From Pseudeuparius sepicola (Eukaryota; Arthropoda; Insecta; Coleoptera; Anthribidae), in NCBI GenBank assembly GCA_963920635.1, contig OY987299.1, positions 64,896,692 through 64,960,691 of the forward strand: 64,000 nucleotides of DNA. Reading direction: 5' to 3'. The notes under the pieces were generated by a model. It worked only from the letters and a program-made list of their open reading frames with translations. It did not search any database and was not told the DNA's origin. A program made the position numbers and the translations under genes. This document shows, in pieces, positions 33,318 through 43,815 of the stretch (the first letter of the stretch is position 1; the number at the start of each line of letters is the position of its first letter).

Positions 33318-33400
33318 CATAATAATAATAATAATTCTCACCCTCACAATACGCCAAACTACAGTAAAATATTGTAGCAATATAGCTGCCTTGTTGTCAT
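33318..33400 (+). repeat. Dispersed repeat, copy 3 of 3 (short)
   Basis: AATAATAATAATTCTCACCC and TCACAATACGCCAAACTA, matching copies 1 and 2 in the same orientation. Confidence 0.5.
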
Positions 33401-33455
33401 TTTATTTGTTTCTTTGAATAATACATTTGTTGGGTACATATAGTTTTTTTATATA

Positions 33456-34213
33456 TAGTGCCCGCCAAAAAGTTGGAACCATATGGGAATTTTTTTAAGA
33501 TGAAATTACTCTGGGGCGATCATCTCTGCTTTCAAGAAGATTCGAAATGAGATCATTAATCGTCGTGACGTCATTTGACATACCTGTCAAAAATGACATT
33601 TAATTAAATAAATGGCCAAAATACGATTTATTTGTGATTTTATCAAAAAAAGTTATTTGAAAAAGTTGCTTGGAATTTTATTTTACTCCTATGTGCAAAT
33701 TTTCAGACAAAATTCTGACAATGATAAATTTTTGATTTTTTTAAAAAATATAAAAATTGCATCTTGTTAATCGAGTTTTTCTTGAAACTAGCCGATTACG
33801 ACCCAAAAAGGGTCCATAACTAAAAAAATATCACCTTTGGATGATAGGCAAACAATTCTAATGTCAAATATGGCATACCAAAAAAATTAAATTTATTAGT
33901 TTTTATATTTTTTAAAACAATCAAAAATTTATCAGTCAGAATTTTGTCTGAAAATTTGCACATAGGAGTAAAATAAAATTCCAAGCAACTTTTTCAAATA
34001 ACTTTTTTTGATAAAATCACAAATAAATCGTATTTTGGCCATTTATTTAATTAAATGTCATTTTTGACAGGTAAGTCAAATGATGTCGATGTCACGGCGT
34101 TTAATAATCTCATTTCGAATCTTTTTGTAAGCAGAGATGATCGCCCTAGAGAGCTTTCATTTTAGCCCAAAAATAAAAAAACCCATATGGTTCCAACTTT
34201 TGGCGGGCACTGT
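33456..34213. mobile_element. Mariner-type foldback MITE with ~300-bp TIRs
   Basis: Left AGTGCCCGCCAAAAAGTTGG and right CCAACTTTTGGCGGGCACTG, both next to TATA. The arms continue with ATGGCCAAAATACG against CGTATTTTGGCCAT and TTGCTTGGAATTTTATTTTA against its inverse. It lies inside the LINE. Confidence 0.85.
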
Positions 34214-34229
34214 ATAATTTTTAAAAACA

Positions 34230-35081
34230 GTTTTTGTAAAATTCCTAATTTTATATTTTATTAAGTAATTTTGATTCACCCCTCCCCAACCAAGAATACC
34301 ATAACTTAATTGGGATTGTATTTAACAATAATATATTATTTCTAATGATTTTGTCTAAAATGTTTTTTAAAAATAAAATTTTTGGAATAATATACCTAAT
34401 TTTTTTTAATTACATAATTTATGTGTTCATTCCATTTCAATCTTTTGTCAATTATAATACCCAAGTATTTAATATTGGTTGCTTCATAAATTGTTGCTTC
34501 TTTATTAAAGTTCAAAATTTGAATATTACGTAAACTATTCGAATATGAACTAAAAGGAAGAAACTTACTTTTATCAAAATTTACAGTTAACAGGTTATCA
34601 TCAAACCAACTTCAAATACTTTTGCCAGTGAAGAGATTAAGGTAATTGGTCTATAATTTTTAAGTTTAAATTTATTTCCATATTTATAAATTGGTTTAAC
34701 TAATCCTGTTTTAAAAGCTTTAGGGCATACTGCTGTTTTGATTATTGCATTTATCAAAAAGTTTAAGGGTTTAGAAATGTGGCTGCTCACCATTTTTAAC
34801 ACTGACGTTATGTTGTCTATTCCTGGGGATTTATTAGGTTTTAATTTTGATATTATATTTGTTACTTCGTGATAATTTGTTTCAGTTATAAAAAAATGAA
34901 TTTGAATTATTAACATATTATTTGATACTCTAGTACTATTTCGGGCTTTAATTTTATTGGCTAATGTTTCATTTGCAGTTGAAAAATAATCACATAATTT
35001 CCATAATTTTTTAGTAGATTTATTATGTTTGTCAATTTCCAACTTATAGTATTTAAGCTTAGTAGTTCTTATAATTTCCAA
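34230..35081 (-). pseudogene. LINE reverse transcriptase with the catalytic core deleted
   Basis: At 35,081-34,600 the N-terminal RT blocks are clear: SKLKPNKSPGIDNITSVL, FKTGLVKPIYKYG and LKNYRPITLISSLAKVFE. The frame then jumps, near 34,600, straight to the region past the palm (FDKSKFLPFSSYS, then TNIKYLGIIIDKRLKWNEHI). The whole FADD-bearing core is missing, about 130-150 residues by comparison with the family. The enzyme would copy LINE RNA at the nicked target; this copy cannot. Confidence 0.75.
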
Positions 35082-35339
35082 TAATTTATTTTTGAAGATT
35101 TTGTATTCACTTTTTAACAGTATTTTAGCATTTTTTTGTATAACTCGTTTTTTACATCTATAGACTTAATTAATCCCTTTGTTATCCAATCCTTTAGTGC
35201 CTTCTTTTTGTGAACAATATATTTAAATTTTTCTATGCTTGCCTTGATAACTTCAACAAAATAATCTGCCAATTCATCAGATGTTTTTAAAATTTATATT
35301 GTTTTATTTGACATTTAAAAATAAATGACTTAAAATTCT

Positions 35340-35842
35340 CATTTAAATTTTGTTTAGATTTTACAAAAATATGATCTATGCAAGTTTGGCTCCCATTTAT
35401 GTCAAAGAAACAAATCCAAATTCACATAATAAATTCAAGTAGCTATTATTATATTTAAATTGTTAATATATAGTTTAATGGAAATTATTTTGATATTATT
35501 AAGACATATAATTATTTCATATTGATAGTTGAGATGAGATTTAACAAACACTAATGCACCATCATTTTTGTTCACATTTCCTTCATTATAAATTGTGCTA
35601 TACCCAGTTAACAGGAACAAATTAAAAATTTTCTAGGTTTCTGACAAAATTATAACATCAAAATTTTCATTTAATCTGTTAAGAAATAATTCACACGTCA
35701 AAATTTGTGATATACTTCTAATGTTATTATGACATACATTAAATTTTGGTTCATTAAAAATAAAACTTTTAAATTCACTGTTATCTCTTACCACATGTGT
35801 TTCAAACTGATCAACTTCTAAATCTCTTTCAAAACTAGCCAT
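35340..35842 (-). pseudogene. LINE ORF2 start: AP-type endonuclease fragments
   Basis: Starts near 35,842. FNVCHNNIRSIS and NENFDVIILSET match the first blocks of the apurinic-like endonuclease that nicks target DNA. A second piece in another frame (FLLTGYSTIYNEGNVNKNDG and ALVFVKSHLNY) follows. Frameshifts make it non-functional. Confidence 0.7.
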
Positions 35843-35857
35843 AAATAATGTTGAATT

Positions 35858-36953
35858 TTAGTACATATATATAATTATCTTATAGAATTTAAATATTGTT
35901 TCTACATCACTAATAGTAATTAGCTTGTCATTTTCTTCTTTTCTCGCAAAAATAATTCCATCCTTACACCAAACATATTTATAGTTTTTGTTCTTCTTTA
36001 GTTCTCTGGCCTTCCCCAATAAATATTTATTTTTATTAGTCAACTTTTCATTAATATATATTATAGATTCCGAATTGTCAATATCCAAATTAAAAGTTGT
36101 TAATTTACCAAAGTTTTTAAAGTAACTTTTAGATTGGTATAAAACTTTCTTCTTCATATCTTCATTCTTGAAACATATGGTAATAATATCATCTTCTCTG
36201 ACATTTCCCTGTTGTTTCCGCTTCTGTTCCAGTCTTTTCACACTTAAATCTTCTATATTAACATCGGCCTTTATTTTCTTAAAAATATTTTGTACAATAT
36301 AAGTATCCTCAGTTTTTACCTAATTGTTTTTTGATTCCTCAGATTTCTATGAAGTTTCTCGGTTTCTGTTCTTCGTTGTTAAATTTTTGTGTAAGAATGT
36401 CAATATGTTTTTTTAAAACTCCATGTCCTTCTTTAACTTAAAATTTTCTTCTTTCAGTTCTTTTTCTTTCTTTATTTGCTTCAGTATCGTTAGTATTTCT
36501 TCGTTTTCCTTATATAAGTACAATATCGTAATTTTCCGATAAGAAATTTACCTATAGACCTTTGAATCTGATTTAATGTCTTCATTATAATATTTCCATT
36601 GTCAAGGCCTATTTGACCCTCTAAACTATTGCATTTTCATCTTTCTCCTGCTGGTTTTTTATTTCTCTTGAAAAATATTCAATTTGTTTAACATCTAACT
36701 TTGAGCATTTTAAATGATACCAAATTTCGCAGTTATTACACTGAATTGCAGTTTGGTTTGACTTCAACTTTTGCTTACAACCTCCACAAAATAAATCTTT
36801 TGATGATCCACATTTACTTCTGTCTAACGAAGATACAATAAAATTCTTCAATTTTTCTTTACTTTTATTATCAGTGGGATTAGTAGGATAGTTAAATGAT
36901 ATTATGCTATCTTCATCTGAGTTCTGGCTGAATGATTTCTTTTTCATGGACAT
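35858..36953 (-). pseudogene. LINE ORF1 with PHD-like zinc finger and coiled coil
   Basis: ATG near 36,953. A PHD-like finger reads CGGCKQKLKSNQTAIQC then NNCEIWYHLKCSKL (Cys4-His-Cys pattern). Then comes a broken Lys/Glu-rich coiled-coil stretch (36,600-36,250), and a C-terminal part at 36,241-35,858 with VREDDIITICFKNEDMKK and ARELKKNKNYKYVWCKDG. ORF1 proteins bind the LINE RNA. Stops occur in the coiled-coil part. Confidence 0.65.
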
Positions 36954-36960
36954 AATATAT

Positions 36961-37814
36961 TCTTCAAATGTCGTTCACCAAAAAATCATTTTCTGCTTAT
37001 TTGTCGGTTTATGGTACTAACATTTTTTCTTCTTCTTGGAAAAACTAAAATTTCTCTTTATGATAGATAGTGTTTTTTTGCTATATTATATGAATAACAA
37101 TGAATATTTCGCTTTATATCTACATTTGTAAAAATTTGATGTTTATTGCTGACATTGACAGTCTTTTTTACAAGCCCTTTCATTAAGACATTGCGATGGT
37201 CAAATAGTGCCTACAAATTCACTGGGTACACAAAGTGTGTCAATTAATACAGTGTGTGTTTGGTGTTAGTTTAAAAATCACCAAGGTTTGAGACTAACAG
37301 GGAGTTATTTACAGAAAATCATTTGATAGTTGTCCATCAATTCTGACAATTTATCCATGTCAAATGAATCATTGTTCCAAATTAAAATGTTAGGCATAAA
37401 GCTCCCCCAGAGAAAGAACTAATAAAAAAATTAAAAATCATTAATCAAAAGTAGCTTAGAATGGCTTTCAATAGGTCGTAACCAGTGAATTTTATTCGCT
37501 AATCACTTGGTGGTGGCAAGGCGCTGGACTTTTTGTTTTGAGAAACTAGACAGTTGTCAAAGCTGCACATCATGAACAGGGTAGTGTGGTGTCAGAGTAC
37601 TTTGAGAAACAGTGCGCACTAGGCGGGGCCGAAAAAACTTTTTTTATATGATTTTGGAGGGGTACTCAAAAAAGTTGTCTTAGCGGCATGAAAAACTGCC
37701 TAAAAAAGCGGGGCTCCATAAAATAAAATTTAGCCCAAGGGGTGAATTTTTAAAGATTCTCGCAACCCTAAAAAACCTACTTATTTTTTATTTGGGTCAG
37801 TTACGATAACGAAA
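36961..37814. other. Unassigned stretch between LINE and satellite
   Basis: Possibly the LINE 5' untranslated region at first, then unremarkable sequence. No gene supported. Confidence 0.4.
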
Positions 37815-38109
37815 TAGTCAAAAAATTCGAAAAGCGCGTCGACCGGACTTTGAAAAATTCGTAAAATTGATAAATCCACATAGGAAAAAATGTTTTCAGG
37901 GAAATAGCATCCCTAGGGACCGTATCTTACTAACTATAGAAAAAATCGGCCCGCAAGGTTCCGGAACACGTCAAAAAATTGACATAAATGTCCAAAAGCG
38001 CGCCGGCGACAATTTCAAAAATTCATAAAATTGAAAAATCCATTTAGGAAAAAATGTTTTCAGGGAAATTGCATGTTACAAATGATAAAAAAAATAGGAC
38101 CGCGAGGTT
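37815..38109 (+). repeat. ~165-bp satellite, left remnant (about 2 units)
   Basis: Units carry GGAAAAAATGTTTTCAGGGA (near 37,882 and 38,048, 166 bp apart), CATCCCTAGGGA, CCGCGAGGTT and GAAAAGCGCG. The array is interrupted at 38,110 by the Maverick and resumes at 57,247 in the same orientation. Confidence 0.85.
38104..38109 (+). repeat. Maverick target-site duplication, left copy (GAGGTT)
   Basis: GAGGTT directly precedes the element's AGTAGTATATT start and is repeated at 57,247-57,252. Both lie in the conserved CCGCGAGGTTCC motif of the satellite. Confidence 0.85.
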
Positions 38110-38207
38110 AGTAGTATATTATAGAGAGTTGTAAATAGGCCCCACCCCTTTTTGGTCCCCCCCACTCCTACGCCCCTGGCCACGTCCACTTTTCCCCGCC
38201 CCCCACC

Positions 38208-38217
38208 GCGCATGCGC
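38208..38217. promoter_or_regulatory. Palindromic GCGCATGCGC motif in left TIR
   Basis: A perfect NRF1/EWG-type consensus in a GC-rich patch, conserved at the mirrored place in the right TIR (57,115-57,124). A role as a terminal promoter element is inferred. Confidence 0.4.
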
Positions 38218-38606
38218 ACCGAGCGTATTACTTATCCTTGCACCCCGCACCCAACATACCGTGTAATTGCAGCGTAATAAGTAATTACAATGCGACGGGT
38301 ATCTATTTTCGCGAAATTCGCACAATAAATGATTATTTATCGATTATGCAGTCTGTAAGTGAAGAACTAGTTAAAAATAGGTTCCTACGCTCTTTTCTCG
38401 CATTTTTTAAACTAATTACACTACTTATTACGTATTTCTGCGAAATTTTGACAATAAATGGTAATTTATTGATTATTTATACCTCTGTACGTGAAGAACC
38501 ATTTAAAATAGACTCTTACGCTATTTTCCCGAATTTTTTCACTAATTACACTATTTATTACGTATTTATCCTTTTGCTGTAATAAAAAGTACAATGTACT
38601 GTATAC

Positions 38607-39227
38607 CCTATTATGGCATATAATAATACAGTTTAGAGAGCATGCTAGCAATAAGGAGTGTAAAAGCTCTGGGAATTATTATTATTTCAAATGACTCCAG
38701 TATTACAAAATGGTCTTCATAATTATTATTACAGAAACCCTAGTGAAAAGAGCAAAGAAGATAGAATAAATAAATAATGATAATTAAGTATCTGCATGAT
38801 ATAATAAGATGCATTTTATTTCGTATTTTAGATTAAAAATTAACTCCAAATCCAATTACACAACCACAACCTCCAATGAAATATGTATTTTGGATTGTAT
38901 CCAAAAAGTAGTAGTAATTTATGCAGACCATGCAATCTTCAATAGCTGATAAAATTATTGAAACTGAACAGAAACTAGAGAACAGGTTACCTACATTAGA
39001 AGACGTTGTTTAGGTGTGTTCTAGATTATATTATTATATACAAATTTAGTACATTAATTTCAAACAAATTTGCATTTTAACCTTCAATTTTATTAGGTAC
39101 TAAGTCATGATACATTTGTTGGCATAACTTACAGTTTAATTGTGACCTTTATTACACTTTTCACTTTTTCATAATTAAACTGTGGATCTTGCCAACAAAT
39201 ACGATTTAGTAACAGTAATAATAGCAA
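38607..39227. other. Left-TIR-only segment (~620 bp), insertion or deletion partner
   Basis: In the right TIR the flanking blocks are joined (near 56,745-56,760), so this stretch is either an insertion here or a deletion there. AT-rich, no gene or clear inverted ends. Confidence 0.5.
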
Positions 39228-39566
39228 TTGATATTTGCGTAATTCGAGCAATAAATGATTATTTATCAAATATTTTCCTCTTTGCAACCACAGAACTACT
39301 AAAAAACTCACATATCGCTGTATAGCATATATTATGCTCTATTTTCATGAAATAAACAAATAACTTCTATTTGTCCTAGATCTACTAAAAAATTACAAAC
39401 GCACTCCTTTCCCGTGTCTTTCGTTAAACATTATTGTTGTAATAAACCAAGCCTACAACGTTACATACTTCAAATAATAATTGAAACAAAAATTATGAAG
39501 ACCGCATCACCCTGAAAATGTCCAGTCTCCTCCACGTAATTAGCTTATGACGTCACAGCCAACGCC

Positions 39567-40185
39567 CATATAATAGTTATTTATGTACCAAGGCACTGAA
39601 GTTCAACTTTTTATGACTCATGTGGAGTTTAGTTGCTGAGGCCTCTGGCCGAGGCAAATAAACCACATGAGTCATAAAAAGAACTTCAGTGCCGAGGTAC
39701 ATATTATATATTTTTTTGAAATCGGAAAAAAAGTTTTATTAGGAAAGAAAATAATAATAAGGGATCACCCGTCCACGAACCGACTACGCGCGGCGTTGCT
39801 TGACTTTACCGATCGCTCTACCTAGGACAAGTATAATGACGTACGGCACCTTCGAACAGAAAAACCAAACTGCTGCTTTTTGTGCAACCTACACAAGAAA
39901 TCTATTGATATTTAAATTTACTAAAATATGTAGACTGAAGGATTGCGCTTCTATAGGAAACAATTTCGCAATGTGTACGAAAAGTTAAATGGGCCTTTAT
40001 CGGCCGGGTTTTGAATATTTGGTCACTTTTGACGGGCGATTTCTCCGCGTCTGACGTTTGATGTTTACATCTCGCCAAGGCCTACTTATTGAAAAAATCG
40101 TACAATAATGGGCTACATTATTGTACGATTTATGTGCTTTTAATGACGATTTTGGGACATTTTAATGCCGATTTCAAGAAAAGGT
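39567..40185 (-). mobile_element. Repeat 'DE': hairpin plus 5S-rRNA-like segment (copy in left TIR)
   Basis: Begins with a hairpin (TACCAAGGCACTGAAGTTC ... CTTCAGTGCCGAGGTACA, stems around ATGACTCATGTGG / CCACATGAGTCAT). Then comes a segment resembling the 3' half of 5S rRNA in inverse (39,761-39,828), a palindrome AAATCGTACAATAATG/CATTATTGTACGATTT, and an end near GCCGATTTCAAG. Absent from the matching place in the right TIR, so it inserted here separately. Other copies: 54,706-56,640 (interrupted) and 63,832-64,000 (partial). Confidence 0.7.
39761..39828 (-). ncRNA. 5S-rRNA-like segment, probable SINE head (not a functional 5S gene)
   Basis: On the minus strand: GATCGGTAAAGTCAAGCAAC, then GCCGCGCGTAGTCGG, then GTGGACGGGTGATCCC, resembling the 5S rRNA internal promoter (box A AAGCNNCG.., box C GGATGGGTGACC). 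An A/T-rich tail follows towards 39,712. This points to a 5S-derived SINE (SINE3-like). Confidence 0.55.
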
Positions 40186-40515
40186 ACTTTACTTACATTT
40201 TTCGCCCTCCAAGTCAGTTCATAATATAGGTTGAGATACGAAAATATTATGAAAAAACTCAAAACAAAGGGACAATAATAAAAAATCTCAAAGCACAAGT
40301 TCCCTCAAACTACTTTCATATCAGCTGCATTCGTCCGGATTCGTTCTCCCAAAGAACACAGCAACCACCGCTCACAAAAACAGTCTCTCTTTACACACGC
40401 TCGATTTATCGAAGCGCCTCCCAGTTGAGTACCACGTCAGAACTCGTTCTCACAAGACACGTGCTACAATATTTTTTAATTATTCAAAATATCGCTACCG
40501 CACACGAAAGAAATA

Positions 40516-41607
40516 GTAAGAGAATACAAACTCGGGGTGCGGTCATTGTTGTCGCTCAGCCAGCGGCCGCCATTACTTTGGAGGAGAAGTTAGGCCCGTA
40601 TTTAAATAAAATTGAAATAGATGGTTCAGGTCTGTAACGTAAAAATTAAACGGAATGTATTTAGAAAAACATAAAACTGGAAAAAACAATATTACATTAG
40701 AAACGAAAGGTGTGTAAGTTTTGAAAAATAGCAATAATATATCCGCTAATATAAGTGCCTACATAGGTAAAAGGGATTTTGCAGAAAGAAAGCAAATTTA
40801 TCTTTAAAAAATTTATTGGTGCTTCCATACAATCATTTTATTTTTAATAATACATTTAAAATTGCTATTAATAAGTATAAAATAGGCTTAACCTAAAATA
40901 TAATTTAATAAGGTGAGATATTGGAAAATTTTCACAAAGGGGTCAAATTGTATTTGTGTACTCAACGTTAAAAGATTTTTTATTATATTAACTTGTGTAG
41001 ATAATTTTTCGAAATTATCGTTGAATAGAATTTCCAATTTTGAAACAAATATAAAATTATTATCGGGCATCATTAAGCTGCCAAAATTTTATTCAAAGAT
41101 AATTTCGAAAAATTATCTACACTAGTAAATATAATAAAAAATCTTTCAACGTTGAGTACACAAATACAATTTGACCTCCCTTGTGAAAATTTTCCAATAT
41201 CTCACCTTATTAAATTATATTTTAGGTTAAGACTATTTTATACGTTAAAACTTATTAATAGAAATTTTAAATGTATTAATAAAAATAAAATGATTGTATG
41301 GAAGCACCAATAAATTTTTTAAACATAATTTTGCTTTCTTTCTACAAAATCCCTTGTACCTATGTAGGCACTTATATTAGCGGATATATTATTGCTATTT
41401 TCCAAAACTTACACACCTTTCATTTCTAATGTAATATTATTTCTTCCAGTTTTTAGTTTTTCTAAATACATTCCGATTAATTTTTACGTTACGGACCCGA
41501 ACCATCTATTTCAATTTTATTTAAATACGGGCCTGACTTCTCCAAAGTAATGGCGGCCTCTGGCTGAGCGCTAACAATGACCACACCCCGAGTTTGTATT
41601 CTCTTAC
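40516..41607. repeat. 1.09-kb near-perfect palindrome inserted in left TIR
   Basis: Starts GTAAGAGAATACAAACTCGG and ends CCGAGTTTGTATTCTCTTAC. The two ~500-bp arms meet around a ~75-bp loop at 41,021-41,097. Each arm has a GC-richer start (GGGGTGCGGTCATTGTTGTC, GCGGCCGCCATTACT). The right TIR lacks it. It may be two TIRs of another large element joined after loss of its middle. Confidence 0.85.
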
Positions 41608-42329
41608 TTGGTTGTTCTCTGACTATACCATGAAAATCATCCGAGATCTATTGATATTTCAACGGATCCGGCAACACTAAGAATATATCGATCGCAACCC
41701 CAAAGCTCATCTCGTACCGCCCAACTTGTCGAGGGCAACCGCTAGGGACAGCGTACAGAGCCCTCGCTGAAGGGCACGGCCATCCGATCGATGGAAAGTA
41801 GGTACTAGTTTCCATGCCTGGGGTGCGCTACATAGACCGCCATCCGCCAGTGGGAGGTACTATGGGCGTCGGGCGACGCTAGAGTGGCAGGCAGGCCAAA
41901 AACTAGAGTGCGGGGATAGCGGGTGCACAGATCCGGATTAAGAAATACACAAATTGCATATAATTTTGAATGAAAAACAAATTTAAAGCGGATACATTGT
42001 AGTGCTTTAATATTATTTTAGAGGATACGTATAGCTGTATACGTACTAGCAAAATTAATGAATAGCTGATGAAGTGATTTAGGGAAAACCAACGAAGTAA
42101 TTCATATTATTATATTATAATCTATATGAATACATACACTCAAATATTTTAGCAACTATTATTAAACTTAAGCTCTATTGTAATACTATATATTTTTGAG
42201 AAGTGGGGGTATAAGTTACAGATAAAAGCTGGGGATGGTAGCACTTAAAATCATTCGATTTGAACTTTGAATCCGAAATTGTATATTTTCCCTAGTAATT
42301 TGCCCGTCTCTTAAAATTATAACCAATAT

Positions 42330-42518
42330 GATGTCACAGAAAATCAGAAACCGTTTAAGGATCTATCCGAAAGGGAAGAAATTTATTGGAGATATACAAG
42401 GGTATTTCTAAATTATGGTGCCAACGTAATGTGACAGGTATAAAATGTCATTTCGAACAAAAAGTTTCCTATAAACATGGATCCGAAAATGCATGATAAG
42501 AAAGTTACAGTGTTAAAT
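42330..42518. other. Short Maverick-core remnant, no gene seen
   Basis: Lies between the left TIR and a nested MITE. The C-terminal part of integrase would be expected around here but is not recognisable. Confidence 0.4.
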
Positions 42519-43318
42519 GTACAGTTTGAAAAACATCTTTACGCAATAACTTTTACAGAAGTTACGCAATTGAAATGAAACTTTGTGCAGTCCTTTGGAA
42601 ACTGAAGCGAAACAATTTTGTGTAAAAACAATTTATCCCTATCGACCAGAGGCGGAGGGGCGGGGTAGCGCAATGGGTTTTAAATTCATAACTTTTTTTG
42701 TTGTGTGCATCAAAACACCTGTTAACTCTAAAATTCAAAAAATAAAATTTTCAACTAACGCTTTCAAATTTTACAAAATAATAGTATCATTTAAAGTGAC
42801 AAAAAATTCCCTATGTATCATTTTTCGCTTTCAAAATGGAACGGATTGAACTCGACACAATTTTGACACCATGTTTCAGAAAAACCAGTGATGTTTTTTT
42901 ACTCAATATCCATTACCCATTTTTTTCATTTTGAACGTAAAATTCATTTGTAACATTTAAATACGGTAGGCGATAATTTTATTTTTCGAATTTTTGAGTT
43001 AACAGGTGTTTTGGGGCACATTTTGCCGATTTGCAACGCAAACGGTTGCTTTTATCGTTATGAAACAAGAGTACTCTTTTGTTGCAAAATAAAAAGATGC
43101 ACTGAAATGAGAACTTGCGAGACCAAAAACATAACCTCAAAAAAAAATGAGTATAAAACCCATTGTGCTACCCCGCCCTTCCGCCTCTGGTCGATTCGAA
43201 TAAATTGTGTTTACACAAAATTGTTGGACTTCAGTTACTAAAGGACTGCACCAAGTTTTATTTAAATTGCATAACTTCTGTAGAAGTTATTGCCAAAAAT
43301 ATGTTCGTCAAACTGTAC
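42519..43318. mobile_element. Foldback MITE nested in Maverick core, ~160-bp TIRs
   Basis: Left GTACAGTTTGAAAAACAT... mirrors right ...GTTCGTCAAACTGTAC. The arms share GCAATAACTTTTACAGAAGT, GACCAGAGGCGGAGGGGCGG and inverses. The interior matches family F (AACGCAAACGGTTG, ATGAAACAAGAGTACTC). Confidence 0.8.
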
Positions 43319-43424
43319 TTTTATTAATAAATGATGTTTAGTGGCATATCAGGTAAAGGATATCAATTGGAAAAAATGCACTCCAGCCGGGACTCGAACC
43401 CAGGACTCCCACTGTGGCAGAACA
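43319..43424 (-). mobile_element. Probable tRNA-derived SINE fragment abutting integrase
   Basis: On the minus strand an RNA polymerase III B box (GGTTCGAGTCC, 43,390-43,400) sits in a T-arm-like CTGGGTTCGAGTCCCGG, followed by an 80-bp tail ending in an A/T-rich TTATTAATAAAA. It begins exactly where the integrase similarity stops. The sequence upstream that would hold the A box is integrase coding, so a full tRNA head cannot be proved. Confidence 0.5.
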
Positions 43425-43815
43425 ATTTTTTAAAGTTCTGATAACTCGCTCGGCTAAAGCCGCTTTCATGGTGCTGAATGTGGAGTAGTGATTTATATTG
43501 TATTTTTCCATCAACTTTGTAAAATGTTTATTATAAAATTCTGTCCCGTGATCACTCTGTATATGCTTCGGTGTATAGACGAATTCTCTCAAAACGGTTT
43601 ACATAGCACGTGACACTTCAACACCGGTTTTATTTTGTAGTCAATTACTATCAAGATGTATTTATTACTTTTATTTATGTGGGCTTATGGTTGCATCTCC
43701 GCCAAATCTATTTGCCATAAATCACCATATCCCTTACTCAACGTCCTTCGTCGTTGATAATTCCTACGGGCCATCTTGTGTAATTCATCAACAATATCTA
43801 GTTTGCGGCTGCTCA
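43425..43815 (-). pseudogene. Maverick integrase (rve family), N- and C-terminally incomplete
   Basis: Minus strand, in order: SSRKLDIVDELHKMARRNYQ with the following RRTLSKGYGDLWQIDLAEMQ (first catalytic Asp in QID), then NKYILIVIDYK, a gap with stops, IQSDHGTEFYNKHF (second Asp) and ALAERVIRTLKN (Glu; 33 residues after that Asp). This is the retroviral-type integrase that inserts Mavericks with 6-bp duplications. It is disrupted by stops near 43,610-43,690, and the part after RTLKN is replaced by a tRNA-like repeat. It lies next to the left TIR, as is common for the family. Confidence 0.85.

Larger units (their letters stand above)
32950..36960 (-). mobile_element. CR1/Jockey-like LINE, internally deleted, interrupted by a MITE
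   Basis: The pieces read in order on the minus strand: ORF1 (36,953-35,858), ORF2 endonuclease (35,842-35,340), RT start (35,081-34,600), RT end and post-RT (34,590-34,230), then, beyond the nested MITE at 33,456-34,213, a C-terminal stretch (33,310-33,040). Very AT-rich coding. The clade is inferred from the ORF1 PHD-like finger and the endonuclease and RT motifs and could be refined by phylogeny. Confidence 0.78.
38110..42329 (+). repeat. Maverick left terminal inverted repeat (with nested insertions)
   Basis: Matches the reverse complement of 53,069-57,246 in blocks: 38,110-38,606, 39,228-39,566, 40,186-40,515 and 41,620-42,329. Between them are material absent from the right TIR (38,607-39,227), a 5S-bearing repeat (39,567-40,185) and a 1.09-kb palindrome (40,516-41,607). 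The inner end is at ATAACCAATAT. Confidence 0.88.

Noticed and set aside
39761..39828. Functional 5S rRNA gene
   Set aside because: Only the internal-promoter part is similar, with substitutions in conserved stems, and the 5' third of 5S is not recognisable.
42583..42849. 88-codon ORF inside the nested MITE
   Set aside because: Lies in the inverted arm and the shared family F core; no similarity to a protein.
43386..43470. Genuine tRNA gene on the minus strand
   Set aside because: The anticodon loop would be 11 nt and the acceptor stem does not pair; the 5' half is integrase coding sequence.
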